In this document: piece after piece, positions 7,253 through 15,073 of the stretch
Position numbering within the stretch: position 1 is the first letter of the stretch
Layout of the letters: every line of letters starts with the position of its first letter
DNA from: Planotetraspora mira
Lineage (GTDB): Bacteria > Actinomycetota > Actinomycetes > Streptosporangiales > Streptosporangiaceae
DNA: 64,000 nucleotides
NCBI RefSeq assembly: GCF_016863275.1
Contig: NZ_BOOO01000020.1
Coordinates: 1 to 64,000 of the forward strand
Direction of reading: 5' to 3'
Translations under genes and position numbers: made by a program
The notes under the pieces: generated by a model
What the model was told of the DNA's origin: nothing
Database searches by the model: none
What the model saw: the letters and a program-made list of their open reading frames with translations, nothing else

Positions 7253-7882
7253 TCACCAGTCGGCGGCGTCCACGTAGGGCCGGGTCCAGACCGTGACGTG
7301 CAGCATGACCGACTTGGTGAAGGCCGCGTGCATGCGGTCGACCTGCTCGGGCGAGGCGCCCTTGGCGGCCAGGTACTCCCGCGCCGTGGCGATCACGACG
7401 GCGGTGAAGGCCAGCAGGTAACGCATCGGAATGTGGTCGAGGGAGTCCGCATGATCGGTGGCGTTCTTCTTGGCCCGGGTGTGACGCAGCCCGATCTCCT
7501 GCTGGTAGTTCAACCAGTCCTGATCCAGCGGGCGGGTACAGGCGTCGATGATGAACCGGTCGAAACGTGGCTTGGACGCCGCGCCGTACTCGGGATTGGA
7601 CCTGCCGTCGGGATGGCCGGAGTACGGGCGCATGAACGGCAACTCGCCGAGCCGTTGGCGGTAGGCGGTCACCATGTCGTCGGCCTGGTCGGCGAGGATG
7701 CGCGCGGCATCCGCGAGAGCTCGCTGATCCTCTTCGGTGAGCCCCACCACTTCCTTGAGCCGTTCCAGGTCCTGCATGGTCAACGGCGAGGTGGCGGCCT
7801 CGGCCGTGCCGTAGGTGTAGCCGGGTATGGCGTCGGCATGCTCGGTGACGAGTTTCGGTGTCGGAGTGTGCTCAGTTTTCAC
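7253..7882 (-). CDS. protoglobin-family haem protein
   Basis: This 209-residue single-domain protein resembles archaeal protoglobins and globin-coupled-sensor domains. It has an N-terminal extension with IPGYTYGTAEA, the LTEEDQRALADAARILADQ helix, and the probable proximal histidine His134 in QEIGLRHTRAKKNATD. Helices rich in Tyr/Phe and Met complete the fold. No kinase, cyclase or methyl-accepting domain follows, so it is a stand-alone haem protein that may bind O2, NO or CO. GTG is the start, preceded by a purine-rich AAGGGGGCT. It is probably transcribed together with the dehalogenase. Confidence 0.85.
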   Translation of the reverse strand: MKTEHTPTPKLVTEHADAIPGYTYGTAEAATSPLTMQDLERLKEVVGLTEEDQRALADAARILADQADDMVTAYRQRLGELPFMRPYSGHPDGRSNPEYGAASKPRFDRFIIDACTRPLDQDWLNYQQEIGLRHTRAKKNATDHADSLDHIPMRYLLAFTAVVIATAREYLAAKGASPEQVDRMHAAFTKSVMLHVTVWTRPYVDAADW

Positions 7883-8228
7883 AGGAGCCCCCTTGGTACG
7901 ACGTCACAATCGGGCCTTGAAGGATCACAGTGCTCCGGCCCCGGCATCCTGCGCCGCGCCTTTGATCAGCGGAGACGTGTCCATTTCATGGATAGAACCG
8001 AGATGTCTCTGACCTGGGCCGCGAGTCCCTTGAGATCCGGCTTCTCCCTGGCCTACCCATTCGGTAGGTGCTACACATCGACCGTAAGCGCGCGATGCTT
8101 CGACGGCGCTCGAATAGTGCTGGGCTTGACCTGGTCCGATTGTGGCGAGGAGCCGCGGTTCGGCAGACGCGGCCTCGTCCGCCGGGAACGGCGTCCGGTC
8201 AGGCGGCCCCTCGCGAGTGGCTGAGGCG
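7883..8228. promoter_or_regulatory. upstream region of the protoglobin gene, with a perfect dyad
   Basis: This 346-bp non-coding stretch lies between the SDR pseudogene and the protoglobin start. It contains the perfect inverted repeat CCTACC-CATTC-GGTAGG at 8052-8068, which looks like the site of a small dimeric regulator. No reading frame here is credible. The dyad is about 170 bp upstream of the protoglobin GTG. It could also be an operator left over from a lost divergent gene. Confidence 0.45.
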
Positions 8229-8830
8229 TCACATATGGAACTGGTTGAGGCCGCCGTCCACAAAGATCTCAGCTCCGGTGGTGAACGTGCTCTGGTCGCC
8301 GGCCAAGAACAAGACCGCGTTAGCCACCTCCTCGGGACTCCAGTCTGTTCATGGGGACTGTGCCTGCCAGCGCCGCCTTGAAGCCGGCGACCTGTGCCTG
8401 GTCAGGGGCCAGGCCGTCGACTCCTGGTGTGTCGATGGGTCCGGGGCTGACGACGTTGACGCGAATGCCCTTGACTTGCAGTTCGTTGGCGAAGGAGCGG
8501 GCGAGTGTGCGGACGGCACCCTTCGTGGCTGCGTACACGCTCAGCCCGGGATGTGCCGCCGAGGCTTCGGTTGAGGACGTCAGAATGATCGAGGCGCTCT
8601 TCCAGAAGAGGGAGAGCCTTCTGCACGGTGAAGAAGATGCCTTTGACGTTGGTGGCGAACGTGGGGTCGTAGTACTCCTCCGTCACGGTTTCGAGAGGAT
8701 GGATCGCGCCACCTCCGCGTCCGGTCACGTAGACGTGCGCGCCCTGTTCAGCCAGCCGACGGGCGGCCGCGAGTCCGATGCCCGTCGATCCTCCGGTGAC
8801 GAGGGCTGTCTTGCCGTCAAGCTGTCCCAT
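8229..8830 (-). pseudogene. short-chain dehydrogenase/reductase pseudogene
   Basis: Pieces of one SDR appear in order on the minus strand: the Rossmann start GKTALVTGGSTGIGLAAARR, then VTGR fused directly to GGGAIHPLETVTEEYYD (about 45 residues lost between them), FATNVKGIFFTVQKALPLLE, a frame change, YAATKGAVRTLARSFANELQ and RVNVVSPGPIDTPG, a second frame change, and the C-terminal [15 protein letters not shown] and [14 protein letters not shown]. The catalytic Tyr and Lys codons survive, but the reading frame is broken at least twice. It lies 53 bp downstream of an intact SDR on the same strand and was presumably its operon partner. Confidence 0.85.
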
Positions 8831-8883
8831 CCCAGGTCTCCCCTGTGTGTCGCGGTGGTCTCGGGTGTTGTCGCTGACGGATG

Positions 8884-9654
8884 TCAGGCGGCGGGAAAGA
8901 GCGGCCAGCCCGCCATGAGACCGCCGTCAAGGGTGATTGCCTGCCCGGTGACGTAGGCGGACTTCGCGGAACCGAGGTAAATGACGGCTTCCGCGATCTC
9001 CTCCGGGGTGCCGGGGCGGTGCATGGGCAGCACGGAGTTGACCGCGTTGCGGACGGCGTCGTTGCCTGTGACGCGTTCGTACATGGCCGTCTGGGTGAAG
9101 CCGGGCGCCACGACGTTGACCCGGATTCCGCTGGCGGCACCTTCGAGAGCAGCGGCCTTCGTAATGCCGATGATGGCGTGTTTGCTGCCGACATAGAGAG
9201 CGGCGTCGGGGAAGCCCATGAGTCCGTAGGTGGAGCTCACGTTGACGATGCTGCCGCCGCCCTCTTGGGCACGCATGGCGCGGAACTCATGCTTCATGCT
9301 CAGCAGCGTGCCGAGCACGTTGGTGTCGAACGTGGCCGCGTAGGTCTCCTTAGTGACCTCCGTGACAGGGCCAGGCTGTCCTTCGGTGCCGGCGTTGTTG
9401 AAAGCGACGTCGAGGCGGCCGAACCGTTCGAGGGTGCGGTCGACGAGGCTGGCGATGTCGTCATCGAGGCGGACGTCGGCGCGGACGAACTGCGCGTGCG
9501 CGCCGACGTCGCCGAGTTCCTTCGCCAGGGCGTTACCGACGTCCTGATGACGCCCCGACACGACGAGTTCGGCACCCAGCCGGGCGTAAGCGAAGGCGGT
9601 GGCACGGCCGATGCCAGTGAGCGCGCCAGTGATGAGAACGACAGGTGCAGCCAT
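8884..9654 (-). CDS. SDR-family oxidoreductase, TetR-controlled
   Basis: This 256-residue classical SDR has the NAD(P) loop TGALTGIG (9-16), the NNAG motif (86-89), catalytic Ser140/141 (NVSST), Tyr154-x3-Lys158 (YVGSK), and the C-terminal YVTGQAITLDGGLMAG. The basic residue after the glycine loop and the arginine at the end of strand 2 (SGRHQ) suggest NADP preference. The ATG at 9654 was chosen for the GGAGG upstream. It is divergent from a TetR gene, and three similar palindromes lie between them, so it is probably repressed by that protein. The downstream SDR copy is dead. Confidence 0.9.
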   Translation of the reverse strand: MAAPVVLITGALTGIGRATAFAYARLGAELVVSGRHQDVGNALAKELGDVGAHAQFVRADVRLDDDIASLVDRTLERFGRLDVAFNNAGTEGQPGPVTEVTKETYAATFDTNVLGTLLSMKHEFRAMRAQEGGGSIVNVSSTYGLMGFPDAALYVGSKHAIIGITKAAALEGAASGIRVNVVAPGFTQTAMYERVTGNDAVRNAVNSVLPMHRPGTPEEIAEAVIYLGSAKSAYVTGQAITLDGGLMAGWPLFPAA

Positions 9655-9716
9655 GAGGGAGTCCTCCGAGGTGAACGCGACAGGAAAGTCGCAGAGAGAT
9701 CGATACGTCGCCATTT

Positions 9717-9823
9717 TGGGTTGGCAATCCCAGAAGCTACGCCGGGGCAGAATGGGATGTCAAACCCAATTTCCAAACCTGGCTGCACCCCTGAGATCCG
9801 CATCTAGTGGGATCTGCAACCCA
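9717..9823. promoter_or_regulatory. three-copy operator array between SDR and TetR genes
   Basis: Three 16-bp imperfect palindromes share the consensus TGGGWT-N4-AWCCCA: TGGGTTGGCAATCCCA at 9717-9732, TGGGATGTCAAACCCA at 9753-9768 and TGGGATCTGCAACCCA at 9808-9823. They lie in the 191-bp space between two divergent genes, one encoding a TetR-family protein. This is the expected arrangement of a self-regulated TetR divergon. Confidence 0.75.
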
Positions 9824-9845
9824 CTTTTGTTGGTAGGGTGGCGTC

Positions 9846-10487
9846 ATGGTCGACGCGACGAAGGAACCTGCGCGCCTGACTCGCAAGGGGCAGGCCACTC
9901 GGAAGCGCATCCTCGGAGCGGCTGCGGACCTGATCCTCAAACAAGGCGTGGCCGCCACCCACATCACCGACGTTCGTGAGGCCGCAGGCGTAAGCGGCTC
10001 ACAGATGAGCCACTACTTCCACGACAAGCAGGCTCTGATCAAGGACGTCATCGCCTGGCAGGCGGAGAGCGCATTGGACGCTCACCGCCACCCCGAGCTG
10101 GGCAAACTGGACAGTTTCGACGCCTGGCGCCTGTGGGCGAAGCTCATCACCGAAAAGCAGGCGGCACGCGGCTGCGCGGGTGGCTGCGAATTCGGATCGC
10201 TGGCCGGCCAACTCGTCGAGTCCGACCCCGAGACTCGCGCCGACATCGCCGTCGGTTATGAGCAATGGCTCGACCTGTTCCGTCAGGGCCTGCACATCAT
10301 GCGGGATCGTGGGGACCTGCGCCGCGACGCCGATCCTGATGCTCTCGCCCACGCCTTGCTCGGCACCATGCAGGGTGGCATGCTCCTGGCCCAGACCCTC
10401 CGCCGCATCGATCCCCTGCGCGACGCACTCAACGCCGCCGTCTCCTACCTAGAGACTTTCGCCACCGAAAGAAGCCTTGACGACTGA
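9846..10487 (+). CDS. TetR/AcrR-family transcriptional regulator
   Basis: This 213-residue protein has a standard TetR N-terminal HTH: TRKRILGAAADLILKQGV (18-35), the turn THITDVREAAGVSGSQMSHY (38-57) and the FHDKQALI helix. The remainder is a ligand-binding helical domain with two cysteines in ARGCAGGCEFGSL, a pattern found in the TetR_C subfamily with the CxxCxxG-like motif. It starts 22 bp after the third operator palindrome and is divergent from the SDR gene, which it probably represses. The natural ligand is likely the SDR substrate or product; this is inference. Confidence 0.9.
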   Translation: MVDATKEPARLTRKGQATRKRILGAAADLILKQGVAATHITDVREAAGVSGSQMSHYFHDKQALIKDVIAWQAESALDAHRHPELGKLDSFDAWRLWAKLITEKQAARGCAGGCEFGSLAGQLVESDPETRADIAVGYEQWLDLFRQGLHIMRDRGDLRRDADPDALAHALLGTMQGGMLLAQTLRRIDPLRDALNAAVSYLETFATERSLDD

Positions 10488-10827
10488 GCCACACACCGGC
10501 TGACGCAATCGTCGTCGAGTTCGTCCCCAAATCTCGTTCAGGGCCCCGATCCACCCGCTTCGCACAAGACAAATACGGCATCCCTGCGCGCCTGCCGCCC
10601 ACACCCAGAGCCTCATCCAGGCATGCAACACGGTCAGCGTCAGCAGAACGAGTTGCGGATAAGACGGCCGAGGAGCTTCGCGTCCGGCACTACACGCTCC
10701 GCGCTCACGGCCCGCAACGGTCCGCCGTCGTAGAACTGATCCAGCGCCTCGGGAAATGGCACAAGCATCTGGATGAGGCCTGAGGCCCGAGGGCTGGCAC
10801 TCAGGCGGGGTACAAGCGCTGACCGCG

Positions 10828-10855
10828 GGAAAGGTCATCCCGTAGATATCCCGCG
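10828..10855 (+). repeat. internal copy of the element-A terminal repeat
   Basis: GGTCATCCCGTAGATATCCC repeats the sequence found just inside both ends of the 14-kb element (351-377 and 14239-14264) with three to four changes. It sits about 50 bp before the duplicated 210-bp module. It may mark the end of an earlier, now internal, element. Confidence 0.4.
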
Positions 10856-10905
10856 CTGGTCTGATCTCGTGCGGGCCCGCACGCTTCGCCCCCTCCGCGC
10901 ATCCC

Positions 10906-11115
10906 GTCTGCCGTCGACCCATCGCGAAGCGACAGCGGGCCGGCAACGGAGGTGCAAGCCCGTCTTCGCGTGTACGTCAGCCGGTCGCCGTTCCACGGCC
11001 ATTGGACGTCAAGGGACACAGACGGGCTTGCGCCGGAGGAGTTGGTCTGCTGGGCTCTGCCTGGGTCGGTGGCAGACGGGGATGCGCGGGCCTCTACCTC
11101 AGCCAGCTACGGCCC
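10906..11115 (+). repeat. diverged 210-bp module shared by both tandem elements (copy 1)
   Basis: This segment aligns with 17697-17905 in the neighbouring element. Shared blocks include GTCGACCCATC, ACAGCGGGCCGGC, TCGCGTGT, GGTCTGCTGGGCTCTGCCTG and CAGCTACGGCCC, all in the same order and orientation. Spacing differs by a few bases, and stops interrupt both copies, so it does not behave like a coding sequence. Its conservation in non-coding DNA of two elements suggests a cis-acting or RNA role, or a shared origin. Confidence 0.6.
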
Positions 11116-11249
11116 TGCGGTCGCGTGCCAGCGATCATCCCGGAGCCGAGTGCCCCCGCCGGAGGCATCGTCTTTGGGTTCGGCTCCCTCTGAGGGACTT
11201 GCGTTCCGATCTGTGATCTAGGAGCCGACCTGCTTCTAGATACGCCCTA

Positions 11250-12206
11250 TCAGACGGAGGTCCCGGGAGGGGATTTGAGTAGCGGTGCTGCCTCGGCGGG
11301 ATAGCCGGCGCGGCGCTGCCGCAACGCGTTTGCTGCTATGCGGATCAGGTCGATGGTCACCCCGGCGCCACCGCTGGGGTCGTGTACCTTGAGCTTCAGA
11401 TCGAGGCTGACCGAGGTCCCGCCCCAGGCCTGCGCCTCGATGTTGATGTGCGCCACCTTGTGTGACTCCAGATGCGGCAGGTAACCGAGCGGAGCCAGCT
11501 CCACCCGGCCTGCTGCGGATTCATCTGCGGTCAGGGCATTGAGTTTGGACTGCATTTTGGTGTTGCTGTTCTCGACCAGGTTGCGGAAGTCCTCCGTGCC
11601 TCCCAAGTTGACCTGGTAGGAGCTGATCAGGGTGAGGCCCCGCTCCTCCAGCAGCCGCAGCAGGGCATGATGCACGACCGACGTGCCGAACTGGCTGGTC
11701 AGGTCGTCACCCAGCAGGGGCAGCCCAGCCGCGACAAACCGATCCAGCAACTGCGGATCGCGGGCCACCGCATCGGAGGTGATATTGATGAACGCCGCCC
11801 CTGCCCGCAGCGCCGCCTCGGCATAAGCCTGCGCCGTCTCCTGCCGACCACTGGGAGCCGCATAAAGCACTACCTCAGCTCCGGCAAGCTCCCCGGCCAC
11901 GCGCTCCACCTCGGTGGCACCGGTGAGGCCGCGGCGCACCGTGACGCCCGATAGCGGCAGCTCGCTGGTGAGCCGCGGAAAGTTGTTGGGCGGCACGAAA
12001 ATCGCCTCGGTGAGATCCTTCCCGACCTTCTCCGGGGACAAGGCGAACGCCGCCACGAAGTCGATGTCACCCACGCCCAATCCGTCGAGCACCGGCCGGC
12101 GGACCCCGACCAGCCGCCCCGTGGCACAGTGCAGAGCTATCCCTTGCACCAGTGCGGAAACATTGTTGCCGACCCCTATGACTGCGACTTTTACTCGCTC
12201 GATCAT
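11250..12206 (-). CDS. inositol-3-phosphate-synthase-like protein
   Basis: This 318-residue protein carries the NAD-binding start VKVAVIGVGNNVSALVQGI and the family blocks GDDLTSQFGTSVVHHALLRL and SYQVNLGGTEDFRNLVE, then KLNAL and HINIEAQAWGG. These are the active-site and tetramer regions of myo-inositol-1-phosphate synthase, which converts glucose 6-phosphate to inositol 1-phosphate, the first step to mycothiol and phosphatidylinositol. Actinobacterial enzymes usually run about 360 residues; this one is shorter in the first half. As it is inside an integrated element it is probably an accessory paralogue, and it may make a modified inositol or supply a cargo pathway. Confidence 0.8.
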   Translation of the reverse strand: MIERVKVAVIGVGNNVSALVQGIALHCATGRLVGVRRPVLDGLGVGDIDFVAAFALSPEKVGKDLTEAIFVPPNNFPRLTSELPLSGVTVRRGLTGATEVERVAGELAGAEVVLYAAPSGRQETAQAYAEAALRAGAAFINITSDAVARDPQLLDRFVAAGLPLLGDDLTSQFGTSVVHHALLRLLEERGLTLISSYQVNLGGTEDFRNLVENSNTKMQSKLNALTADESAAGRVELAPLGYLPHLESHKVAHINIEAQAWGGTSVSLDLKLKVHDPSGGAGVTIDLIRIAANALRQRRAGYPAEAAPLLKSPPGTSV

Positions 12207-12371
12207 GGACGCCAGGGTACGGCGGCTGATGCTTCCACATCCGCATCGCTATCAGGGTCGCCCCGGGTAGTCTCGGGTGTTCAAGCCACGAAGTCGTATC
12301 CGTCCTGGTAGCGGACCTGGTGATGGTGGTCGAGGTGGAAACCAGCCAGAAGGCGTGATCAATTTCGTCTG

Positions 12372-12527
12372 CTATAGAGGGTGGGTCACCGGCGACGAAC
12401 CGCAGCCATGGCCGTCGTCCGGGTCGTCATCGAGCCCAGCCGTTGCCAGACCTGGGTTCTCTGTCAGCAGTCGGCGCAAGAGTTCCTGATCGCCGCTGTG
12501 GATCGCGCCGACCACGGCGACGGCTAG
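12372..12527 (-). pseudogene. ankyrin-repeat protein fragment
   Basis: The minus-strand frame reads AVVGAIHSGDQELLRRLLTE and NPGLATAGLDDDPDDGHG, the typical opening helix pair of actinobacterial ankyrin-repeat proteins, then stops. No clear start codon and no following repeats are present. It faces away from the integrase gene and appears to have been cut off when the flanking DNA was rearranged. An unrelated-looking tail (HLDHHHQVRYQDGYDFVA) precedes a stop at 12281 on the same strand and could not be assigned. Confidence 0.5.
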
Positions 12528-12606
12528 CGGATCCTTGTGCCGATGACCAGCATGAGGCGTCCTCTCGAAGGGACGTTTTCTGCGACCGTACCGCTCCCCC
12601 TGGGGG

Positions 12607-13569
12607 ATGCTTCTCCCCGAGAGCAAGCGGGGCGAGATACCTCCCGAAATGGCTCGGGCCGTCCACTGGCTGGAATCCGCCTCGCTCGCCCTGACCGACC
12701 TGAACGACGCGAAAGCCGTACGGCTGGCGCTCGACGCACTGGCGCTCCGCCTCGACGGACAAGCGGCGAGCGCGAACTCGGTCCGGCGCAAGAGGGCGGT
12801 CCTGCACCACGTCCTTGAGTACGCGGTGGAGCTTGAAGAGTTGCCCTCCAACCCACTACACAAGATCAAGTGGACGCCTCCCAAGACCACGGAGACCGTC
12901 GACCCTCGCATGGTCATCAATCCTCGGCAGGCCGAGGAGCTGCTCACCGCGGTTTCCTACGTAGGCAAGCGCGGCCGGGGCCGGCGACTCGTGGCTCTGT
13001 TCGCCTGCATGTACTACGCGGCTCTTCGTCCCGGCGAGGCTGTCGCCCTTCGAGAGCAGGACTGCAACCTTCCGGCAACCGGCTGGGGTCGGCTCCTCGT
13101 GGACGTCTCCCGGCCTGAGGTCAAAACCAAGTGGACAGACAGCGGCGACGCCCACGAGCAACGCGGCCTCAAGCACAGGGGCCGCGATGACGTACGGCCG
13201 GTGCCGATCCCGCCCGCCTTGGTCAAGATCCTTCGGCAACACATCAAAGAGTTCGGCATCGGGTCGGATGGCCGAATCTTCCACAGTGAGCGCGGCGGAG
13301 TGATCGCCTCGACGGCCTACACGGAGGTGTGGCAAGAAGCTCGAACGCTCGCCTTCACTCCTGCCCAGGTCGCCTCACCGCTGGCGCGCAGGCCGTACGA
13401 CCTTCGACACGCGGCCGTATCCCTCTGGCTCAATGCAGGCGTGCCGGCTCCTGATGTGGCCGAGAGAGCCGGGCACGGCGTTGACGTCCTCCTCCGCGTG
13501 TACGCCAAGTGCGTCGACGGACAGCAGGAGATCGCCAACCGGCGGATTGATGACGCCTTGGCAGCGTGA
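12607..13569 (+). CDS. tyrosine-family site-specific integrase, N-terminally shortened
   Basis: This 320-residue protein has the core-binding SAM-like region (SANSVRRKRAVLHHVLEYAV, 55-74) and the tyrosine-recombinase catalytic set: Arg141 (YYAALRPGEAVAL), Arg267-His268 (YDLRHAAVSLWLNAG), His290 (ERAGH) and Tyr299 (RVYAKCV). Related integrases of tRNA-targeted actinobacterial elements are about 120-150 residues longer at the N-terminus, with an arm-binding domain. Here a stop at 12553-12555 in frame prevents such extension. It could still bind the core sites but may not recombine normally. It lies about 790 bp from the internal tRNA-Tyr half-site, as expected for the element's integrase. Confidence 0.85.
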   Translation: MLLPESKRGEIPPEMARAVHWLESASLALTDLNDAKAVRLALDALALRLDGQAASANSVRRKRAVLHHVLEYAVELEELPSNPLHKIKWTPPKTTETVDPRMVINPRQAEELLTAVSYVGKRGRGRRLVALFACMYYAALRPGEAVALREQDCNLPATGWGRLLVDVSRPEVKTKWTDSGDAHEQRGLKHRGRDDVRPVPIPPALVKILRQHIKEFGIGSDGRIFHSERGGVIASTAYTEVWQEARTLAFTPAQVASPLARRPYDLRHAAVSLWLNAGVPAPDVAERAGHGVDVLLRVYAKCVDGQQEIANRRIDDALAA

Positions 13570-13646
13570 CGTGCGAAGCCTTAGGACAGGGTCCCGGAAG
13601 CCCTCCGGGGCTCTGCCGCGTTCCTACGTCCTGATCTGCGAAACAA

Positions 13647-14069
13647 TCACCGACTCGTCAAGCGCTGACGCCACCATGCGGCCGCATGCCATGCGCTTAT
13701 GGCCTCTGCTTTCGGATCGGGCAAGGTGCGGTTACGGAACTGCTCGTCCAATCGCGCCACAAACAGGCGTAGCTCGGAGTGAGCAGGCTCCGGGAGGGCT
13801 CGCAAGGCCTTTTCCAAGAGATCACGAGCCTCTACTGGATCACAGCAGGGGCATTCCGGGTTCACATAGAGGTACTGGCCCGGACGTCGCAGAAAGCTTG
13901 CGTACTGATCCAACGCATTGGCAACGGCATTCGGCCAGAGACGTTGATCTTCCAGTCGCTGTACGGCCCTATGGGCTTTGGCAGAGAGTCCACGGATGTG
14001 CTTATGTGGCGTGGCCTCGGGTGATCGCTTCCACCGAGACCGCAGAGTTCCGGGCGGCTTACGCGGCAT
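13647..14069 (-). CDS. small basic island protein, family member 1 (unknown function)
   Basis: I do not recognise this 140-residue protein by name. It opens with MPRKPPGTLRSRWKRSP, carries IRGLSAKAHRAVQRLEDQRL, a two-cysteine patch (NPECPCCDPVEA), a long amphipathic helix (RDLLEKALRALPEPAHSELR) and ends in AWHAAAWWRQRLTSR. The protein at 15074-15484 in the next element shares the opening, the IRGLSA block, the middle helix and the WW-x-QR end, so the two are paralogues. Each lies next to an att site. The basic, Arg-rich start suggests DNA binding, for example an excisionase or accessory factor; that is inference. Confidence 0.7.
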   Translation of the reverse strand: MPRKPPGTLRSRWKRSPEATPHKHIRGLSAKAHRAVQRLEDQRLWPNAVANALDQYASFLRRPGQYLYVNPECPCCDPVEARDLLEKALRALPEPAHSELRLFVARLDEQFRNRTLPDPKAEAISAWHAAAWWRQRLTSR

Positions 14070-14238
14070 GTCCCTTTCGGATCAGCATGCACCACATCCT
14101 GGCACGCCATCGCGGACAGCCGGAGGGTCATCTCCGCGCCACACGTGTTCGACGACGCGTTCCCGGCCTACGATGGCGGCGACGCGGTTTCATCCCGCAG
14201 TCATCCCGTACATGGCCGCTGAACTGGCGAAACGCGCC

Positions 14239-14264
14239 AAGATCCATCCCGCGTATATCCCGTG
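14239..14264 (+). repeat. element-A terminal repeat (right end)
   Basis: AGATCCATCCCGCGTATATC followed by CCGTG repeats the 351-377 motif with one inserted C and two substitutions. It lies about 95 bp inside the internal att copy. A related pair of CATCCCG words (14197-14213) precedes it. Together with the left copy it gives the 14-kb element matching ends. Confidence 0.5.
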
Positions 14265-14321
14265 AGCACCTACAAACGGCCGCTCAGGGCGGCACATGGC
14301 TGCATGGCCCTGGAAAGCAAA

Positions 14322-14341
14322 AGAGGCCCCGGAGGGCCTCT
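14322..14341. terminator. hairpin between small island gene and att site
   Basis: AGAGGCCC-CGGA-GGGCCTCT forms an eight-pair perfect stem with a four-base loop, preceded by AAAA on the plus strand, which would be U-rich after the stem for minus-strand transcription. A similar GAGGCCCG hairpin sits in the corresponding place of the other element (20364-20406). Confidence 0.6.
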
Positions 14342-14357
14342 GAGCTGGGAAAATCCC

Positions 14358-14410
14358 GTGTGGCAGGTGCAAGGTTCGAACTTGCGTAGGCTGAGCCGAC
14401 GGTTTTACAG
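14358..14410 (-). repeat. internal attachment site: 3' half of tRNA-Tyr
   Basis: These 53 bp are identical to 20412-20464, the 3' half of the tRNA-Tyr gene plus three flanking bases, in the same orientation. Similarity fades beyond the anticodon stem (AGCGCTGCC against ACCGCTCCC). It separates the 14-kb and 6-kb elements and is where one integrated next to, or was accreted onto, the other. Confidence 0.9.
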
Positions 14411-15073
14411 AGCGCTGCCAGCCGGAGTATCACCTACCACCTGACGTGCTAAAACACCGTGGAAACGATTAAGCGAGCCCAAGCAGCGACGCGCATACGA
14501 CGCGAGCGTTCGGTCTACAGCGGTGTGCATGTAAAAGTGCCCCGCCTCAGCCGCCAAGGTTCTAGCGTCAGACTATGACGACGAGCATCAAGCAGATCCT
14601 CGATCCTCAGCCACCCAGTTGGTACAAGAAGCAAGATCGAACGGCTGCGCGAGGTGGCTGCAGCGCTCATGGCACACCACCCTGCCATGAGCCCATCGTT
14701 CATAGTCTCGTGCTAGCGGATGACGGCAGCGATGACATCCAGTGGGCTGTCTGCCAGCGAGGGTTTGACGAGCTTCTCAGGCGGGTTCGCGGCGGCGGTC
14801 CAGCGACTAGCCCCGCACCCTGAGCCGCCTGACACTCCCTCGCCTAGACCCCTTCGATGCGAACTATTGGCAAGTCCCCGGTGTCTGGCCTTATCCCGCG
14901 CTGAGGTGTGTGATCGTGTTCGGCCTTCGGCGGTGTCGTGCGCCCCCGTTGCTGTACCTCACTGCTGTACACAGCTGGACTCCGCCGGCCGCGTGGTGGG
15001 CCTGTGGCGTGGGACCTGCCGATGCGGCTATGGTCGACGTACTTCGTCGAACATGAGCATTCTGGAAGTCCAC
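14411..15073. other. left end of the 6-kb element, no clear gene
   Basis: This 660-bp stretch follows the internal att site. It contains the left element-B repeat (14487-14507). An 82-codon frame at 14575-14823 begins MTTSIKQILDPQPPSWYKKQ but has no ribosome-binding site and no recognisable fold. Other frames are short or compositionally odd. I see no gene that can be supported before 15074. Confidence 0.45.
14487..14507 (+). repeat. element-B terminal repeat (left end)
   Basis: The 21-bp word CGACGCGCATACGACGCGAG plus C is repeated with one mismatch at 20298-20318, just inside the tRNA-proximal end of the same 6-kb element. Both copies have the same orientation. It parallels the different terminal repeat of the 14-kb element and may be an integrase arm site. 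Confidence 0.55.

Larger units (their letters stand above)
10488..11249. other. gene-poor island segment containing a duplicated module
   Basis: No convincing gene occupies these 760 bp. A short plus-strand frame at about 10670-10783 (RHYTLRAHGPQRSAVVELIQ) ends in a stop and may be a remnant, but I cannot place it. The segment holds the third element-A repeat (10828-10855) and one copy of a 210-bp sequence shared with the neighbouring element. Confidence 0.5.

Noticed and set aside
10670-10783. Short frame with RHYTLRAHGPQRSAVVELIQ
   Set aside because: Plausible composition but no start, no family and no neighbour support; too short to call.
14575-14823. 82-codon frame MTTSIKQILDP...
   Set aside because: No ribosome-binding site, no fold and the C-terminal half reads like random high-GC sequence.
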